Assembly (NCBI GenBank): GCA_019752535.1
Contig: JAIEMA010000004.1
Location: forward strand, 1-64,000
DNA length: 64,000 nt
Reading direction: 5' to 3'
Origin: Bacteriovoracaceae bacterium
GTDB taxonomy: Bacteria > Bdellovibrionota > Bacteriovoracia > Bacteriovoracales > Bacteriovoracaceae
Part shown: positions 43,821 through 52,900 of the stretch, in pieces
How positions within the stretch are numbered: the first letter of the stretch is position 1
Layout: every line of letters begins with the position of its first letter
The notes under the pieces: generated by a model
The model's input: the letters and a program-made list of their open reading frames with translations, nothing else
Database searches by the model: none
What the model was told of the DNA's origin: nothing
Made by a program: the position numbers and the translations under genes

Positions 43821-44420
43821 TCACTGAATTGACTTAAAGCAACTCTTTTCATCTTTGAGAACTCCGTCACTTTCATGAAGATCCCTTTGAGTGAAGCCGA
43901 TTGTTATGTGGGGGTAGTAGTTTTCAGGCCTAAATTTATTTGGCTCTTTTAGTAGCAGTTGAATCTTCTTTCTAAAATTCAATATGTCTGGAGAGTGGAT
44001 CACAACATAATAGGTTTCCTCATTTTTCAAAACCCCTTTTCCAAGGCAGATTTCTCTAAATGGGAAGGCTTGAATATTTGCCTCTTGCGCCAGTTGATTA
44101 AGGGTTTCAATCGTTATCCCTTGAGGACGCAAGAGATTCCAAAACTCTACTGGAGTAATGACAGTGATATGACTTTCACCGCGAGAAATAAGAGCATTTT
44201 TCTTTTCTCGTTCAATGAGCTTTTTATAGTTTTCGTATTTTTTGGATTCTAGATTTATGGCAAGATAGCTATCCCATGACCCCTCTCCAGTATGTGCTAT
44301 AAAAGGCACGCTTCGATGAGGCCCATGGGAGCAGCTAATAAGAAGTAAGAAAGAAAAAGCTCTGAAAAATTTTATAATTATAAGTTCACTCCACCCAATA
44401 TAAGTTTCTTCGCGACACAT
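43821..44420 (-). CDS. Lipoprotein with 2H-phosphoesterase-like domain
   Basis: The protein carries a lipoprotein signal (FFRAFSFLLLISC) and then a domain with two HxT motifs: SHITVI in the first half and YYPHITIGFTQRD near the C-terminus. These are the hallmarks of 2H phosphoesterases such as RNA 2',3'-cyclic phosphodiesterases. A secreted or periplasmic 2H enzyme is unusual. ATG 44420 (used) gives a 199-residue protein with a long n-region; a short lipoprotein signal would instead begin at an ATT or ATA near 44375, right after the upstream stop. The start is therefore undecided. Confidence 0.65.
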   Translation of the reverse strand: MCREETYIGWSELIIIKFFRAFSFLLLISCSHGPHRSVPFIAHTGEGSWDSYLAINLESKKYENYKKLIEREKKNALISRGESHITVITPVEFWNLLRPQGITIETLNQLAQEANIQAFPFREICLGKGVLKNEETYYVVIHSPDILNFRKKIQLLLKEPNKFRPENYYPHITIGFTQRDLHESDGVLKDEKSCFKSIQ

Positions 44421-44812
44421 TTTACACTCGTACTCATCGGAGAGACCATTTTGGTGCATGTGAGGTTCGCTACACTCAAAGTTGAGGCCCCAGCTCTGGC
44501 GATAATTTTCCCCTCAACATTGTCCCAAATACTATCAGCAATCTTACCACTAAACTCAACTTCAGTCTTTGAAATTACTTTCACATTTTTTTCTGGAAGA
44601 AGGAGTCCGCAGATAAATTTTTGTGAGCCTTCATCATAGCATTCAAGTGTGCCATCGGATTTCTCAATTCTTTTTCCATCACTGCCTTCCGCAATCTTCA
44701 TTGCGGCAAACATAGTTTTTGAATCTTTTGCTTGGGCGAAGTTAGCCATAACGATGCCTGCTGCTTGTGCATTTAGAGTGATAAAAAGAGTGGCGAGTAA
44801 AATGATTTTCAT
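44378..44812 (-). CDS. Small exported protein, paralogue of 47323-47778
   Basis: The 144-residue product has a signal peptide (MKIILLATLFITLNAQA) and a mature domain with four cysteines (LECYDEGSQKFICGLLL, then NLTCTKM and SVKCVAKK). The order GKRIEKSDGTLECYDEG, FSGKIADSIWDNV and NLTCTKM is matched by the paralogue at 47323 (GEKVIEGRDGNLTCKRG, FNGDIADEIWRSL, NMTCWVN). The family is not recognised; the cysteines probably form disulfides. An operator-like palindrome is at 44891-44905, 78 bases upstream. Confidence 0.78.
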   Translation of the reverse strand: MKIILLATLFITLNAQAAGIVMANFAQAKDSKTMFAAMKIAEGSDGKRIEKSDGTLECYDEGSQKFICGLLLPEKNVKVISKTEVEFSGKIADSIWDNVEGKIIARAGASTLSVANLTCTKMVSPMSTSVKCVAKKLILGGVNL

Positions 44813-44890
44813 AGAGCCTCCGTTGTTGAGACTGTTTTGCCATGTCTAAAAAATTAATGAGCATGATTGAAATTTCTACTTATCGACGGA

Positions 44891-44905
44891 TTTCACGGCT
44901 GTGAA
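44891..44905. promoter_or_regulatory. Operator-like palindrome upstream of the 44378 gene
   Basis: TTTCACGGCTGTGAA is an inverted repeat with one mismatched pair. It almost equals the perfect palindrome at 47871-47886, which sits in the same position relative to the paralogous gene. Probably a shared transcription-factor site. Confidence 0.5.
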
Positions 44906-44907
44906 GA

Positions 44908-45339
44908 CTAGTCTTTTAAACGATTCAGGATGGGCATCTCAACTAGAGGTTTCTCGCCTCCTGCATCTAAAAAGCAGAATGGGTCTCGTTTAATTTTTAA
45001 TATAAACTGTGAGGCTTTGATTTCAAGATCGACATCAAAATAGTCTGAGGGAAATGATTCAATTAAAAAGTCCTCGTGATGCTCTCTTTGAACACCAATA
45101 GTGGGCGCCCCGAACTTATCAAAAAGTTTTTTATTCATTCCAGGATAAGGAAGAGTGGAGTCGAAGACTTTATAAATACCACCGCTCGCGAGGATAAAAG
45201 GGAACATTTGATCAACATTGGGGTGAGGGAAGAAGAGGTAGTTACCCCAGCTGCGTTTAAGGAAATAGCTTTGATAATGGCCTTCAGAGGGGATGTAATA
45301 GAGACCGAGCTGATTCCATTGAGGATTGAAGCTATTCAT
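44908..45339 (-). CDS. Cytoplasmic protein of unknown function (143 aa)
   Basis: The 143-residue protein has no signal peptide or membrane span. It has a beta-rich N-terminal half (LGLYYIPSEGHYQSYFLKRS, WGNYLFFPHPN) and a second half with GGIYKVFDSTLPYPGMNKKL. It shows a faint resemblance to the start of metallo-beta-lactamase folds, without the HxHxDH motif. I cannot assign a function. The stop lies beside the palindrome at 44891. Confidence 0.65.
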   Translation of the reverse strand: MNSFNPQWNQLGLYYIPSEGHYQSYFLKRSWGNYLFFPHPNVDQMFPFILASGGIYKVFDSTLPYPGMNKKLFDKFGAPTIGVQREHHEDFLIESFPSDYFDVDLEIKASQFILKIKRDPFCFLDAGGEKPLVEMPILNRLKD

Positions 45340-45362
45340 GATCTCTATCTTAGCAGATTTAT

Positions 45363-45743
45363 TTAGCGAAAGGGATTGGCCTTTCTTCTCGCCTCGTTTC
45401 TCGCCTTCTTCATCAGTTGGACATCTTTAAATTCTAGGTCTTTCTGCTTCTTTTGAACTTCTTTAATCTTGCTCACACTCGAGGGCTTTAAAGGAATCGC
45501 AAAATTAGCTTTGACAGTTCTCCCATCGATCATGGCTTGATTGAGGCCTTCAATCGCTTTCTTTGCCTCGGCCACACTACTCATTTCAATGAAAGCCATA
45601 CCTCTCGATTGCTGAGTCGTGGGCTCCATAATGATCTTTATATTTTTAATTGTGCCATAGCGAGCGAACAGGCTTTTAAGTCCGTTGCGATCGCGCTTGT
45701 AGCTCAGGTTACTTATATAAACGGTATTGCTGGGAGTACTCAT
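45363..45743 (-). CDS. RRM-type RNA-binding protein
   Basis: The 126-residue protein contains one RNA-recognition motif, residues ~5-85: RNP2 VYISNL and RNP1 RGMAFIEM, with the betaalphabeta spacing of bacterial RRM proteins. A basic C-terminal tail follows (KKARNEARRKANPF). Such proteins bind single-stranded RNA; bacterial ones are linked to cold or stress responses in cyanobacteria and others. The role here is unknown. Confidence 0.92.
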   Translation of the reverse strand: MSTPSNTVYISNLSYKRDRNGLKSLFARYGTIKNIKIIMEPTTQQSRGMAFIEMSSVAEAKKAIEGLNQAMIDGRTVKANFAIPLKPSSVSKIKEVQKKQKDLEFKDVQLMKKARNEARRKANPFR

Positions 45744-45751
45744 AATCGACC

Positions 45752-46324
45752 TTATTTTTTTAATGAGAAGTGTCTACGGTAGGCACCATATACTGCTCTC
45801 TCATCCGAGACAATACCGGATTTTGAACTAAAGCGAAGGTCTTTTTCGAGTTGAAAATCGACAGAGAGCTCTAACTCTGCGCCTGTCTCATAGAGGGCCT
45901 TCTCATCTGAACTCATGAGATCGCTTAAGCCTACTGCAACTCTATGACTTTCCGGGCTCCAGCTCATGCTGGTGAGGAATGCCTCTTCACGAGTCAGGGT
46001 CAGGAAGGCATCAAGAGTTTCAACTTGAACCTCTTCAGCAAAGAGGCTGTAATTAAGCATTGAGAAGGGGGAGACGACTTGAAAGCCCCAGCTCCCTTGA
46101 GATTCTTTGCAGGCCAAAAAAGTCAATTTCACATCAAAAATAGCCCAATCACCCTTGATCACTGGGCTTTCGGCTTCAAGACGATAGGCCCCACGCTTAT
46201 GAATAAAGGCGTCTACCGGCCCCTTGCACTCAGCGATTGATCCATCAGCGACTTTTACCGTTTGAAAGGAAGTCTCAGCAAAGGCCAAGACAGGCAAAAA
46301 CAAAAGGAATAGCCAGGTTTTCAT
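45752..46324 (-). CDS. Exported protein of unknown function (190 aa)
   Basis: The start is ATG 46324 with GGAG 6 bases upstream; the open frame extends 4 codons further. The 190-residue product has a signal peptide (MKTWLFLLFLPVLAFAE) and a beta-rich mature domain with two cysteines (SIAECKGPVDAFI and TFLACKESQ). No family is recognised. It sits between an RRM gene and a divergent papain-like protease gene. Confidence 0.75.
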   Translation of the reverse strand: MKTWLFLLFLPVLAFAETSFQTVKVADGSIAECKGPVDAFIHKRGAYRLEAESPVIKGDWAIFDVKLTFLACKESQGSWGFQVVSPFSMLNYSLFAEEVQVETLDAFLTLTREEAFLTSMSWSPESHRVAVGLSDLMSSDEKALYETGAELELSVDFQLEKDLRFSSKSGIVSDERAVYGAYRRHFSLKK

Positions 46325-46438
46325 TTTGAGCTCCATTTTAGTGCTGCTTTAATGCCACAAAATGCGATCAAGCGGTGAAAATTTGAAAAATATTCACGAC
46401 TTAATCTCTTCTGAAGACTCTGGGGTTAAGCTTTAGCC

Positions 46439-47326
46439 ATGCGAATTCTATTTTTAATTTTTCTCTTCCTTCAGGGAGCTTCCGTTTGGGCGTCTAAGCT
46501 TGAGGCCCAAGCTTTAAGAAATGCGATTGAAATCCGCTTGAGCAGTGTTGCTAAACAGAAGATTCAAACAATTAAGCTTCCAGTGACGAGAGGGTTTGAT
46601 CAGAAAGACTCTCAACTCTGTTGGGTCCACTCATTTTTAAATGCACAGGAAACTCTTTATTTAATTAAGCATCCTCGAGAGAAGATGGAGCTTTCACGTT
46701 CCTATTTTCAGTATCAAAATTTAAAAGATCGCATGTCTCGTCTCATTGAAAGTGAAGAGGAGTTTGCCTCTGAGCGTGGCACTCCTTTGGATGCCTTTAG
46801 TTTAGCGCAAGAGCATGGGCTTTTACGCTTTGAAGAATACTCTGAGCTGTTAAGTGGCATTGATGGGAGATATCCTTCAATCATTCGTCTGATTAAACGC
46901 GCAGGTAGTGAAGAAGAAAAATACAGAACTCTGGAAGATCAACTCAAATCTTTATTTGCCCCATTGCCTAATATCAATGAAGGGTTCACCCATGAAATTC
47001 TTAAGGGGCAGAAATGGATTGCTTATGCTCCAGGCAGTAAGGAGGGATGGGCCCTCCATCCTGATTCAGACGCCCGACTAGGGACTGTGGCTTATTTTAT
47101 GAAGATGTCGAAGATTATTGAAAAGATAAGAACTTCACTTCAAAAAGGAATCCCAGTCACTTATGGTGGAAATGGGCATTCGGTTTTAATTTATGGGGCC
47201 GAATTAGATAGTCAATTCAGACCCCAAAAATATTTTATCAAAGACAGCTACTCACCCTATTTCTATTCCGCCGATCCTCAATCGCTTCATGAGAATCTCC
47301 TAGAAGTCAGTATTCCTGAAAACTAG
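46439..47326 (+). CDS. Exported papain-like (C1) cysteine peptidase
   Basis: The 295-residue protein starts with a signal peptide (MRILFLIFLFLQGASVWA). The catalytic Cys is C61 in DSQLCWVHSFLNAQ, preceded by a DQ pair (oxyanion glutamine), and the His is H247 in GGNGHSVLIYG. The usual third residue (Asn in NSWG) aligns with D269 in YFIKDSYSPYF. The pattern resembles the C1B/bleomycin-hydrolase-like group. Export suggests it acts on extracellular or periplasmic peptides, as would suit a predator. The Asp substitution may lower or change its activity. Confidence 0.8.
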   Translation: MRILFLIFLFLQGASVWASKLEAQALRNAIEIRLSSVAKQKIQTIKLPVTRGFDQKDSQLCWVHSFLNAQETLYLIKHPREKMELSRSYFQYQNLKDRMSRLIESEEEFASERGTPLDAFSLAQEHGLLRFEEYSELLSGIDGRYPSIIRLIKRAGSEEEKYRTLEDQLKSLFAPLPNINEGFTHEILKGQKWIAYAPGSKEGWALHPDSDARLGTVAYFMKMSKIIEKIRTSLQKGIPVTYGGNGHSVLIYGAELDSQFRPQKYFIKDSYSPYFYSADPQSLHENLLEVSIPEN

Positions 47327-47778
47327 AGCGACATTCCTTGAGCGATAACATTACCGATGCTACAGCCCACGGTGCGTGGCTGACCAATGCGAGCGTTCAC
47401 CCAACATGTCATGTTAGCAAAAGACTTAATGATTCTTCCTGGGCCTGCTGAAGTTTGAATAACGTTAAGAGAGCGCCAAATCTCATCAGCGATATCGCCA
47501 TTGAATGTGACACTTTGTTCAGTCCCAAAATTATTAATGCGAGCAATGTCGCTTCTTAACATAAATGTACACGAATATTTTCCACGCGCTTCCCCTCTTT
47601 TACAGGTGAGATTTCCGTCTCTGCCTTCGATGACTTTTTCTCCAGCAGCCTCTGTGGTCGCCAATGCCTTAAATACTTTGGCCGCACTTGGGTTACCGAA
47701 TTCACCCATAATCATGGAAGAGCGGGCAAAGGCCGAAGTGACTAAAAAGAGAGAAGTAACTAAGAGTAATGCTTTCAT
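47323..47778 (-). CDS. Small exported protein, paralogue of 44378-44812
   Basis: The start chosen is ATG 47778, with GAGG upstream; the longer open frame has no signal. The 151-residue product has a signal peptide (MKALLLVTSLFLVTSAFA) and four cysteines (GNLTCKRGEARGKYSC, NMTCWVN, TVGCSIGNVI). It shares its layout with the 44378 gene product. The function is unknown. The palindrome at 47871-47886 is 92 bases upstream of the start. It overlaps the papain-like gene by 4 bases on the other strand. Confidence 0.78.
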   Translation of the reverse strand: MKALLLVTSLFLVTSAFARSSMIMGEFGNPSAAKVFKALATTEAAGEKVIEGRDGNLTCKRGEARGKYSCTFMLRSDIARINNFGTEQSVTFNGDIADEIWRSLNVIQTSAGPGRIIKSFANMTCWVNARIGQPRTVGCSIGNVIAQGMSL

Positions 47779-47870
47779 AAAACCTCGATTGAAGTGGTTA
47801 ATTCTTAAGTGATTAATGCCATGAGTCAGTGTTAAGGTGGGGAGGAGTGAAAAAAGCATCCACTCAATGT

Positions 47871-47886
47871 TTTCACGGCCGTGAAA
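47871..47886. promoter_or_regulatory. Perfect operator-like palindrome
   Basis: TTTCACGGCCGTGAAA is a perfect 16-bp inverted repeat between the divergent starts of the small exported protein gene (47778, minus) and the VF530 gene (47888, plus). It nearly matches the site at 44891-44905 beside the paralogous gene. Confidence 0.55.
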
Positions 47887-47887
47887 G

Positions 47888-48127
47888 ATGAAGGAATCTA
47901 TGACTAATCAAAGCCACAAAGACCCGCTTCATGGAAAAACACTAGAAGCTATTCTTCAAGAGCTAGTGACTCATTATGGATGGGATGAATTGGGGTTGAT
48001 GATTGATATTCGATGCTTTCAATTTGAACCAAGTATCAAATCGAGCTTAAGCTTCTTACGTAAAACACCTTGGGCGAGAGCTAAGGTAGAGAGTCTCTAC
48101 CTTAGCTTTAAAAAAGAGAATCCTTAA
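47888..48127 (+). CDS. VF530 family DNA-binding protein
   Basis: The 79-residue protein matches the VF530 family (PF09905): [21 protein letters not shown], then a [20 protein letters not shown] region and [14 protein letters not shown] member from Vibrio fischeri has a known DNA-binding-type fold. It could be nucleoid-associated. A second in-frame ATG at 47900 (after AAGGA) is an alternative start. The neighbour on the other strand is a histone-H1-like protein. The palindrome at 47871 lies directly in front of the ATG. Confidence 0.87.
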   Translation: MKESMTNQSHKDPLHGKTLEAILQELVTHYGWDELGLMIDIRCFQFEPSIKSSLSFLRKTPWARAKVESLYLSFKKENP

Positions 48128-48603
48128 TTACTTTTTCTTCTTCCCAGCTTTTTCTTCGCAGCTTTCTTTGGAGCCGCTTTTTTAGCAGCTGCTTTTTTTA
48201 CAACTTTTTTTGCAGCTTTCTTTGGAGCAGCTTTCTTGGCCGCTTTTTTCGCTGCTTTTTTTGCTGGTGCTTTTTTAGCAGGAGCTTTCTTCGCTGCTTT
48301 CTTGGCCGGTGCTTTTTTAGCAGGAGCTTTCTTTTCTTCTTTAACTTCTTTCTTTGCGACTACTTTAGCAGGCTTAGCTTTTGGAGCTGGCTTAGCGACT
48401 GGAGCATTCTCTGCCACAACTTTATACATTTCTACAAGCTCATGAAAAAAATCCCAAGACTCTTCAGGCTTTAAAGCCTCAAGGCGCAATTTAAGCTCTT
48501 CATACTTAGCAGCATCTTTGTCTTTGAAAAGGTTCACCATGTAGATACATTTTTGAACGTAATTATCTTTGCTGTGATCTTTTAGCTCTGTAGGGAAAGT
48601 CAT
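48124..48603 (-). CDS. Histone H1-like Lys/Ala-rich protein
   Basis: The 159-residue protein has a short acidic/helical N-terminal domain (~1-65) and then a long tail of [15 protein letters not shown] repeats, giving a very high Lys and Ala content (~75-159), ending [10 protein letters not shown]. This is the layout of bacterial H1-like nucleoid-compacting proteins (HctA/HctB type in Chlamydia, similar in Bdellovibrio-like organisms). It probably condenses the chromosome in resting cells. The Ala/Lys repeats are encoded by repetitive GCT/AAA-type DNA. Confidence 0.88.
   Translation of the reverse strand: MTFPTELKDHSKDNYVQKCIYMVNLFKDKDAAKYEELKLRLEALKPEESWDFFHELVEMYKVVAENAPVAKPAPKAKPAKVVAKKEVKEEKKAPAKKAPAKKAAKKAPAKKAPAKKAAKKAAKKAAPKKAAKKVVKKAAAKKAAPKKAAKKKLGRRKSN
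48135..48340. repeat. Short tandem repeats of the Lys/Ala-rich tail
   Basis: Reiterated CTTTCTTGGC/GCTTTTTTAGC-type units encode the repeated [11 protein letters not shown] tail of the H1-like protein. Length may vary between strains through slippage or recombination. Confidence 0.75.
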
Positions 48604-48766
48604 AGATTCTCCTGTAAACGGTTGATGAGAAATCTTAGCTCTAAGACGAAGGGTAATTATAGAAATTTATACCAAAGCGAATTGCTCGGATATTTGTCTG
48701 AGTTGAAAAGCTAGCTCATCTGTAGAATTTTTAGCAAAATGTATTTTTCTTCAATGAAGGTCTGCG

Positions 48767-49996
48767 ATGATTTTGAGCTTTTTCTTTCTTATTACTCAAT
48801 CGATGGCTTCCATTCCAGATGGTCTAAAAAAGCTTCATGACTTAGCTCAGCAACAGTCAGAGACCGTCAAAATGGCGGATTCAAGAAGTGAGCAAGCTGT
48901 AGAGAGAAAATCAAGGGCGGGCGGTACACTCCTTCCCACTGTGACTGCTCGTTATAATTATCAAGAAATTGATCCACCACCGGGCTCTCGTTCCGCCTTT
49001 ACGCGTCTCAATCAATATTCTGCTCTGGTTAATCTGACTCAGCCTATTTATCGGGGAGCGGCTTATCCGGCCTATTCATTTTCTAAAATTGATCTGGAGA
49101 TGCAAGAAAGACTGCGTGAACAAGCTGGTCTTGGTCTGTGGCAAACGAGTGCTCAAGTTTTTTATAACTTGTGGATCGCGCAGAATGATTTAAATAGCGT
49201 TAAGAAGTTACGTGACTATAGTGATGAGCGAGTTAAGGAGTTACGTGAAAGAGTAAGGGTAGGGCGCTCTAGGAAAGGTGAACTTCTCCAAGCTGAAGCC
49301 CAGCTCTCTTCAGTTGAGGCCGATGTGTCTAGGGCCCAATACAATCTTCAATCAGCTCAAGAGAATTTAGACTTTGTCACAGGCTCCCCGCATACCCCTG
49401 TGTTTGGAAGTCTTCCTTCTCAAATTGAAAGTGCTGCTCCTTTAGGTGACTATTTGCAAAAATCTCAACAGCGTCCCGACCTTAAGGCAAAGTCACAAGA
49501 AGTCTTGATGGCCGATAAGCAAGTTGAAATAGCGAAGGCTGGGCATCAGCCGAATGTTGATTTTACCGCCAACTACTATGGCCTTAGAACCGGTATCCTT
49601 GAGAAATCGAAGTGGGATGTAGGTGTACAAGTCAGTCTTCCTCTTTATCAAGGAGGAACAGTGGTGGCCCAGTCTCGTGAAATGATCTCTAAAAAACGTG
49701 AATCGGTTTTAGGATTTGAGCAACTCAAAAGACAAATTGAGCGAGATGTAAAAATCCTCTGGCAAAATGTCCAAACAATTGATCATGTCATTGCCGATTT
49801 AAAGAAGGCATACTCACGCACTGAAGCGACTTATAATGAAAATAAAAAAGATTATCGCTATGGACTGGTCACGAGTTTAGATGTGTTGGTTTCACTGAAT
49901 GACTACATTAACACCAAGAGAAGCCTAGAGCGTGCCATTCTTGAGAGAGAGTTGACCTTCATCCAGCTTAAGGTTGCCTCGGGAGAAGCTCCATGA
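48767..49996 (+). CDS. TolC-family outer-membrane efflux protein
   Basis: The 409-residue protein has a signal-like start (MILSFFFLITQSMASIP) and the repeated TolC architecture: LVNLTQPIYRGAAYPAYSFSKID, the long helices LRERVRVGRSRKGELLQAEAQLSSVEA (quoted only to show position), and the second repeat VGVQVSLPLYQGGTV. It forms the outer-membrane channel of tripartite efflux pumps. Its stop overlaps the RND pump gene by 4 bases, so the two are one operon. Confidence 0.9.
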   Translation: MILSFFFLITQSMASIPDGLKKLHDLAQQQSETVKMADSRSEQAVERKSRAGGTLLPTVTARYNYQEIDPPPGSRSAFTRLNQYSALVNLTQPIYRGAAYPAYSFSKIDLEMQERLREQAGLGLWQTSAQVFYNLWIAQNDLNSVKKLRDYSDERVKELRERVRVGRSRKGELLQAEAQLSSVEADVSRAQYNLQSAQENLDFVTGSPHTPVFGSLPSQIESAAPLGDYLQKSQQRPDLKAKSQEVLMADKQVEIAKAGHQPNVDFTANYYGLRTGILEKSKWDVGVQVSLPLYQGGTVVAQSREMISKKRESVLGFEQLKRQIERDVKILWQNVQTIDHVIADLKKAYSRTEATYNENKKDYRYGLVTSLDVLVSLNDYINTKRSLERAILERELTFIQLKVASGEAP

Positions 49997-52900
49997 GTTT
50001 ATCGGACTTATCAATTCGCCGACCTGTTTTTGCTTGGATGTTAATGCTGGCACTTATTGTGTTTGGGATTTTAGCTTTCAGACGCATGGGAGTGAGTCAG
50101 CTTCCCGATGTCGATTTTCCTGTCGTGAATATTTCTGTCGCCTATGAGGGAGCAGCTCCGGAAGTGATGGAGCTAGATGTAGTGGATCCGATCGAGTCTG
50201 CTGTCGTCGCCGTTGAGGGAGTGAAAGCGATCTCATCAAGTTCTAGGCTTGGCAGTGCAAATATCTCCGTAGAATTTGGTCTTGAAAAAGATATTAATGT
50301 GGCCGTTTCAGAAATTGAATCCAAGCTCAATCAAGCCGCTCGCAATTTACCTGATGATCTTGAACCTCCTGTCATAACTAAAGTCAATCCAGATGATCGA
50401 CCAATTATGTGGATGGGTGTCACTTCAACTAAAATGAGTCGCAAAGAGTTGATGGCGTTTGTGCGCGATCAATTGAAAGACAAAATACAAACTGTTCCGG
50501 GTGTCGCCGATGTTTTTTTGGGTGGCTATGTTGAGCCTAATCTGAGGGTATGGGTTTCCTCTCAAAAACTTGATAAGTTCCAAATGACAGTCACAGACAT
50601 CGTCAATGCAATTAGATCGGAACATCAGGAAGCTCCGTCAGGCTATCTGGAAGATTCAAAACGTGAAAGGAACGTCCGAACATTGGGCGAAGCTTCAACA
50701 ATAGAAGAATTTAAAAAGCTTCCACTTATTCGAAGAGGGGGAGCTGCGAATTTTAGCCCAATCTTTTTAGGTGAAGTGGCCACTATTGAAGATGGTCTGG
50801 CCGATGTGAGAAGGATCTCGAGAGTTAATGGCATGACGGCCGTGGGTCTTGGGGTGAGAAAACAGCGTGGATCAAATACAGTCGCTGTCGCAGAAGGTGT
50901 AAAGAAGAAGATGGAAGAGCTTAATAAGGTTCTTCCAGAGGGCACAAGCATTGGGATCAATTTTGATTCCACTCAATTTATTGAAGAATCAATCAATGAG
51001 TTAATTTTCACGATGACCCTCTCTGCGATTTTAACAGCTGTGGTGTGCTGGATATTTTTGGGATCATTTGCGGCGACTATTAACGTCGTCTTGGCGATCC
51101 CAACTTCAATACTTGGTGCTTTTATTGTTTTAAATTGGCTCGGCTTTACACTAAATACGTTCTCCCTTTTGGGCCTCTCTCTTGCCATTGGTATTGTTGT
51201 AGATGATGCCATCATGGTGCTTGAAAATATTTATCGCCACCATGAAGAGGGAAAAAAGCGTGTTCGTGCCTCCTTGGATGGCGCCAATGAAATCACATTC
51301 GCAGCTCTTGCCGCGACTGTTGCGATTATGGCGATCTTTATCCCCGTCGCCTTGATGGATGGGATTATTGGAAAGTACTTCTTCCAATTCGGTGTCACGA
51401 TCTCAATTGCAGTGGCTTTCTCTCTAGTCGAAGCCTTAACTCTTACTCCAATGCGTTGTTCACAATTCATGGACCCACCAGGTCGTACTAGCCGTGTGGG
51501 AGCTTTCATGGATCGTCTGTTTTCGGGCTTAACAAGTTACTATCAGAAGTCTCTGGCCTGGACGCTTGATCATAAATGGATGGTCTTGATACTCTCGACC
51601 GTTTTTTTTTGTGGGAAGTTTTTTTCTTGTGAAATTTATTCCCAAAGAATTTGTTCCTGTTCAGGATACCAGCCTCTTTATGATGAGAGTAAAAACTCCT
51701 GAAGGCTCAAGCCTTGAGTTTACTGATTCAGTGGTTAAAGAAGTGGAAACCCTTCTTCTTGCTAAACCTGAGGTGGATCGCTTCTTTGTGGCCGTTGGAG
51801 GATTTGGAGGAAATGAATCGAATACAGCAAACGTATTTGTCACTCTAAAGAAACCAAATCAGAGACCGAAAGATCCGAAAACGGGGAAGAAACCTAAACA
51901 ATTTGAACTCCTTGATCTCTACCGCAAAGAATTTATGAAAATTAAAGGCGGGAAAATATTTGTTCAAGATACTTCACAAGGTGGCTTCTCTGCCTCAGGG
52001 CGAGGCTTCCCTGTCGAGTTCACTCTCACTGGACCTGAGTGGAGTGGGCTTTCAAAAGCGACTCGTAAAATCATGGATGAGATGACTGAAGTCGGACTCT
52101 ATACCGATGTGGATACTGATTACAAAGAAGCTGTGACAGAGGTTCATATCGTTCCCAATCGCGAAGCGGCTAAGAAGTATGGTGTGAGTGTGAATGAGAT
52201 TGGAAGCACCATCAATGCTCTGGTCGGCGGCCAAGCGATAGGTAAATTTTCTCAAAATGGTCACCGCAATGACATACGTGTAAAAATGCAGGATGTTTCG
52301 GCCGATGAGAAGGCGACTCTTTCTCGAATTTTTGTGCGCAACACTCGCGGTGAGCTGGTCAGTCTTCCTGAAGTGGTGAATGTTGAAGAAAGTCCTGGTG
52401 CCACCTCAGTGACAAGAAAAAATCGGGCCCGGGCCGTAAATATTTTTGCGGGCCTTGCTCCTGGTGTCTCTCAAGAGAAGGCGCTAGAGCGTGTGAAAAC
52501 TATTACAGCTAAACACCTGCCAGAGGGATATCAGCTTTTAGAGTCTGGAAACACAGAAACATTTAGAGAATCATTTCAGAGTCTGATCTTTGCGTTAGTG
52601 TTAGGTGTTTTGATTGCATACATGGTTCTTGGTAGTCAGTTCAATAGTTTTCTAGACCCTCTTGTTGTTTTAGTGGCCATGCCGTTTGCATTCTCTGGGG
52701 CCTTTCTTGCACTCTGGGGACTTAATCTTTCAATTAATATTTATTCAATGATTGGTCTCATTCTTTTGATGGGGATTGTGAAAAAGAACTCCATTTTGAT
52801 GGTTGATTTTACAAATCAAAAAAGAAGAGAAGGTTTTAAAATCCGTGCGGCCTTGGAAGTGGCGTGCCCACAACGTCTGCGTGCGATTATGATGACGGCT

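Noticed and set aside
48236..48445. Ala/Phe-rich plus-strand open frame
   Set aside because: It mirrors the Lys/Ala repeat tail of the H1-like gene; low complexity, no start signal.
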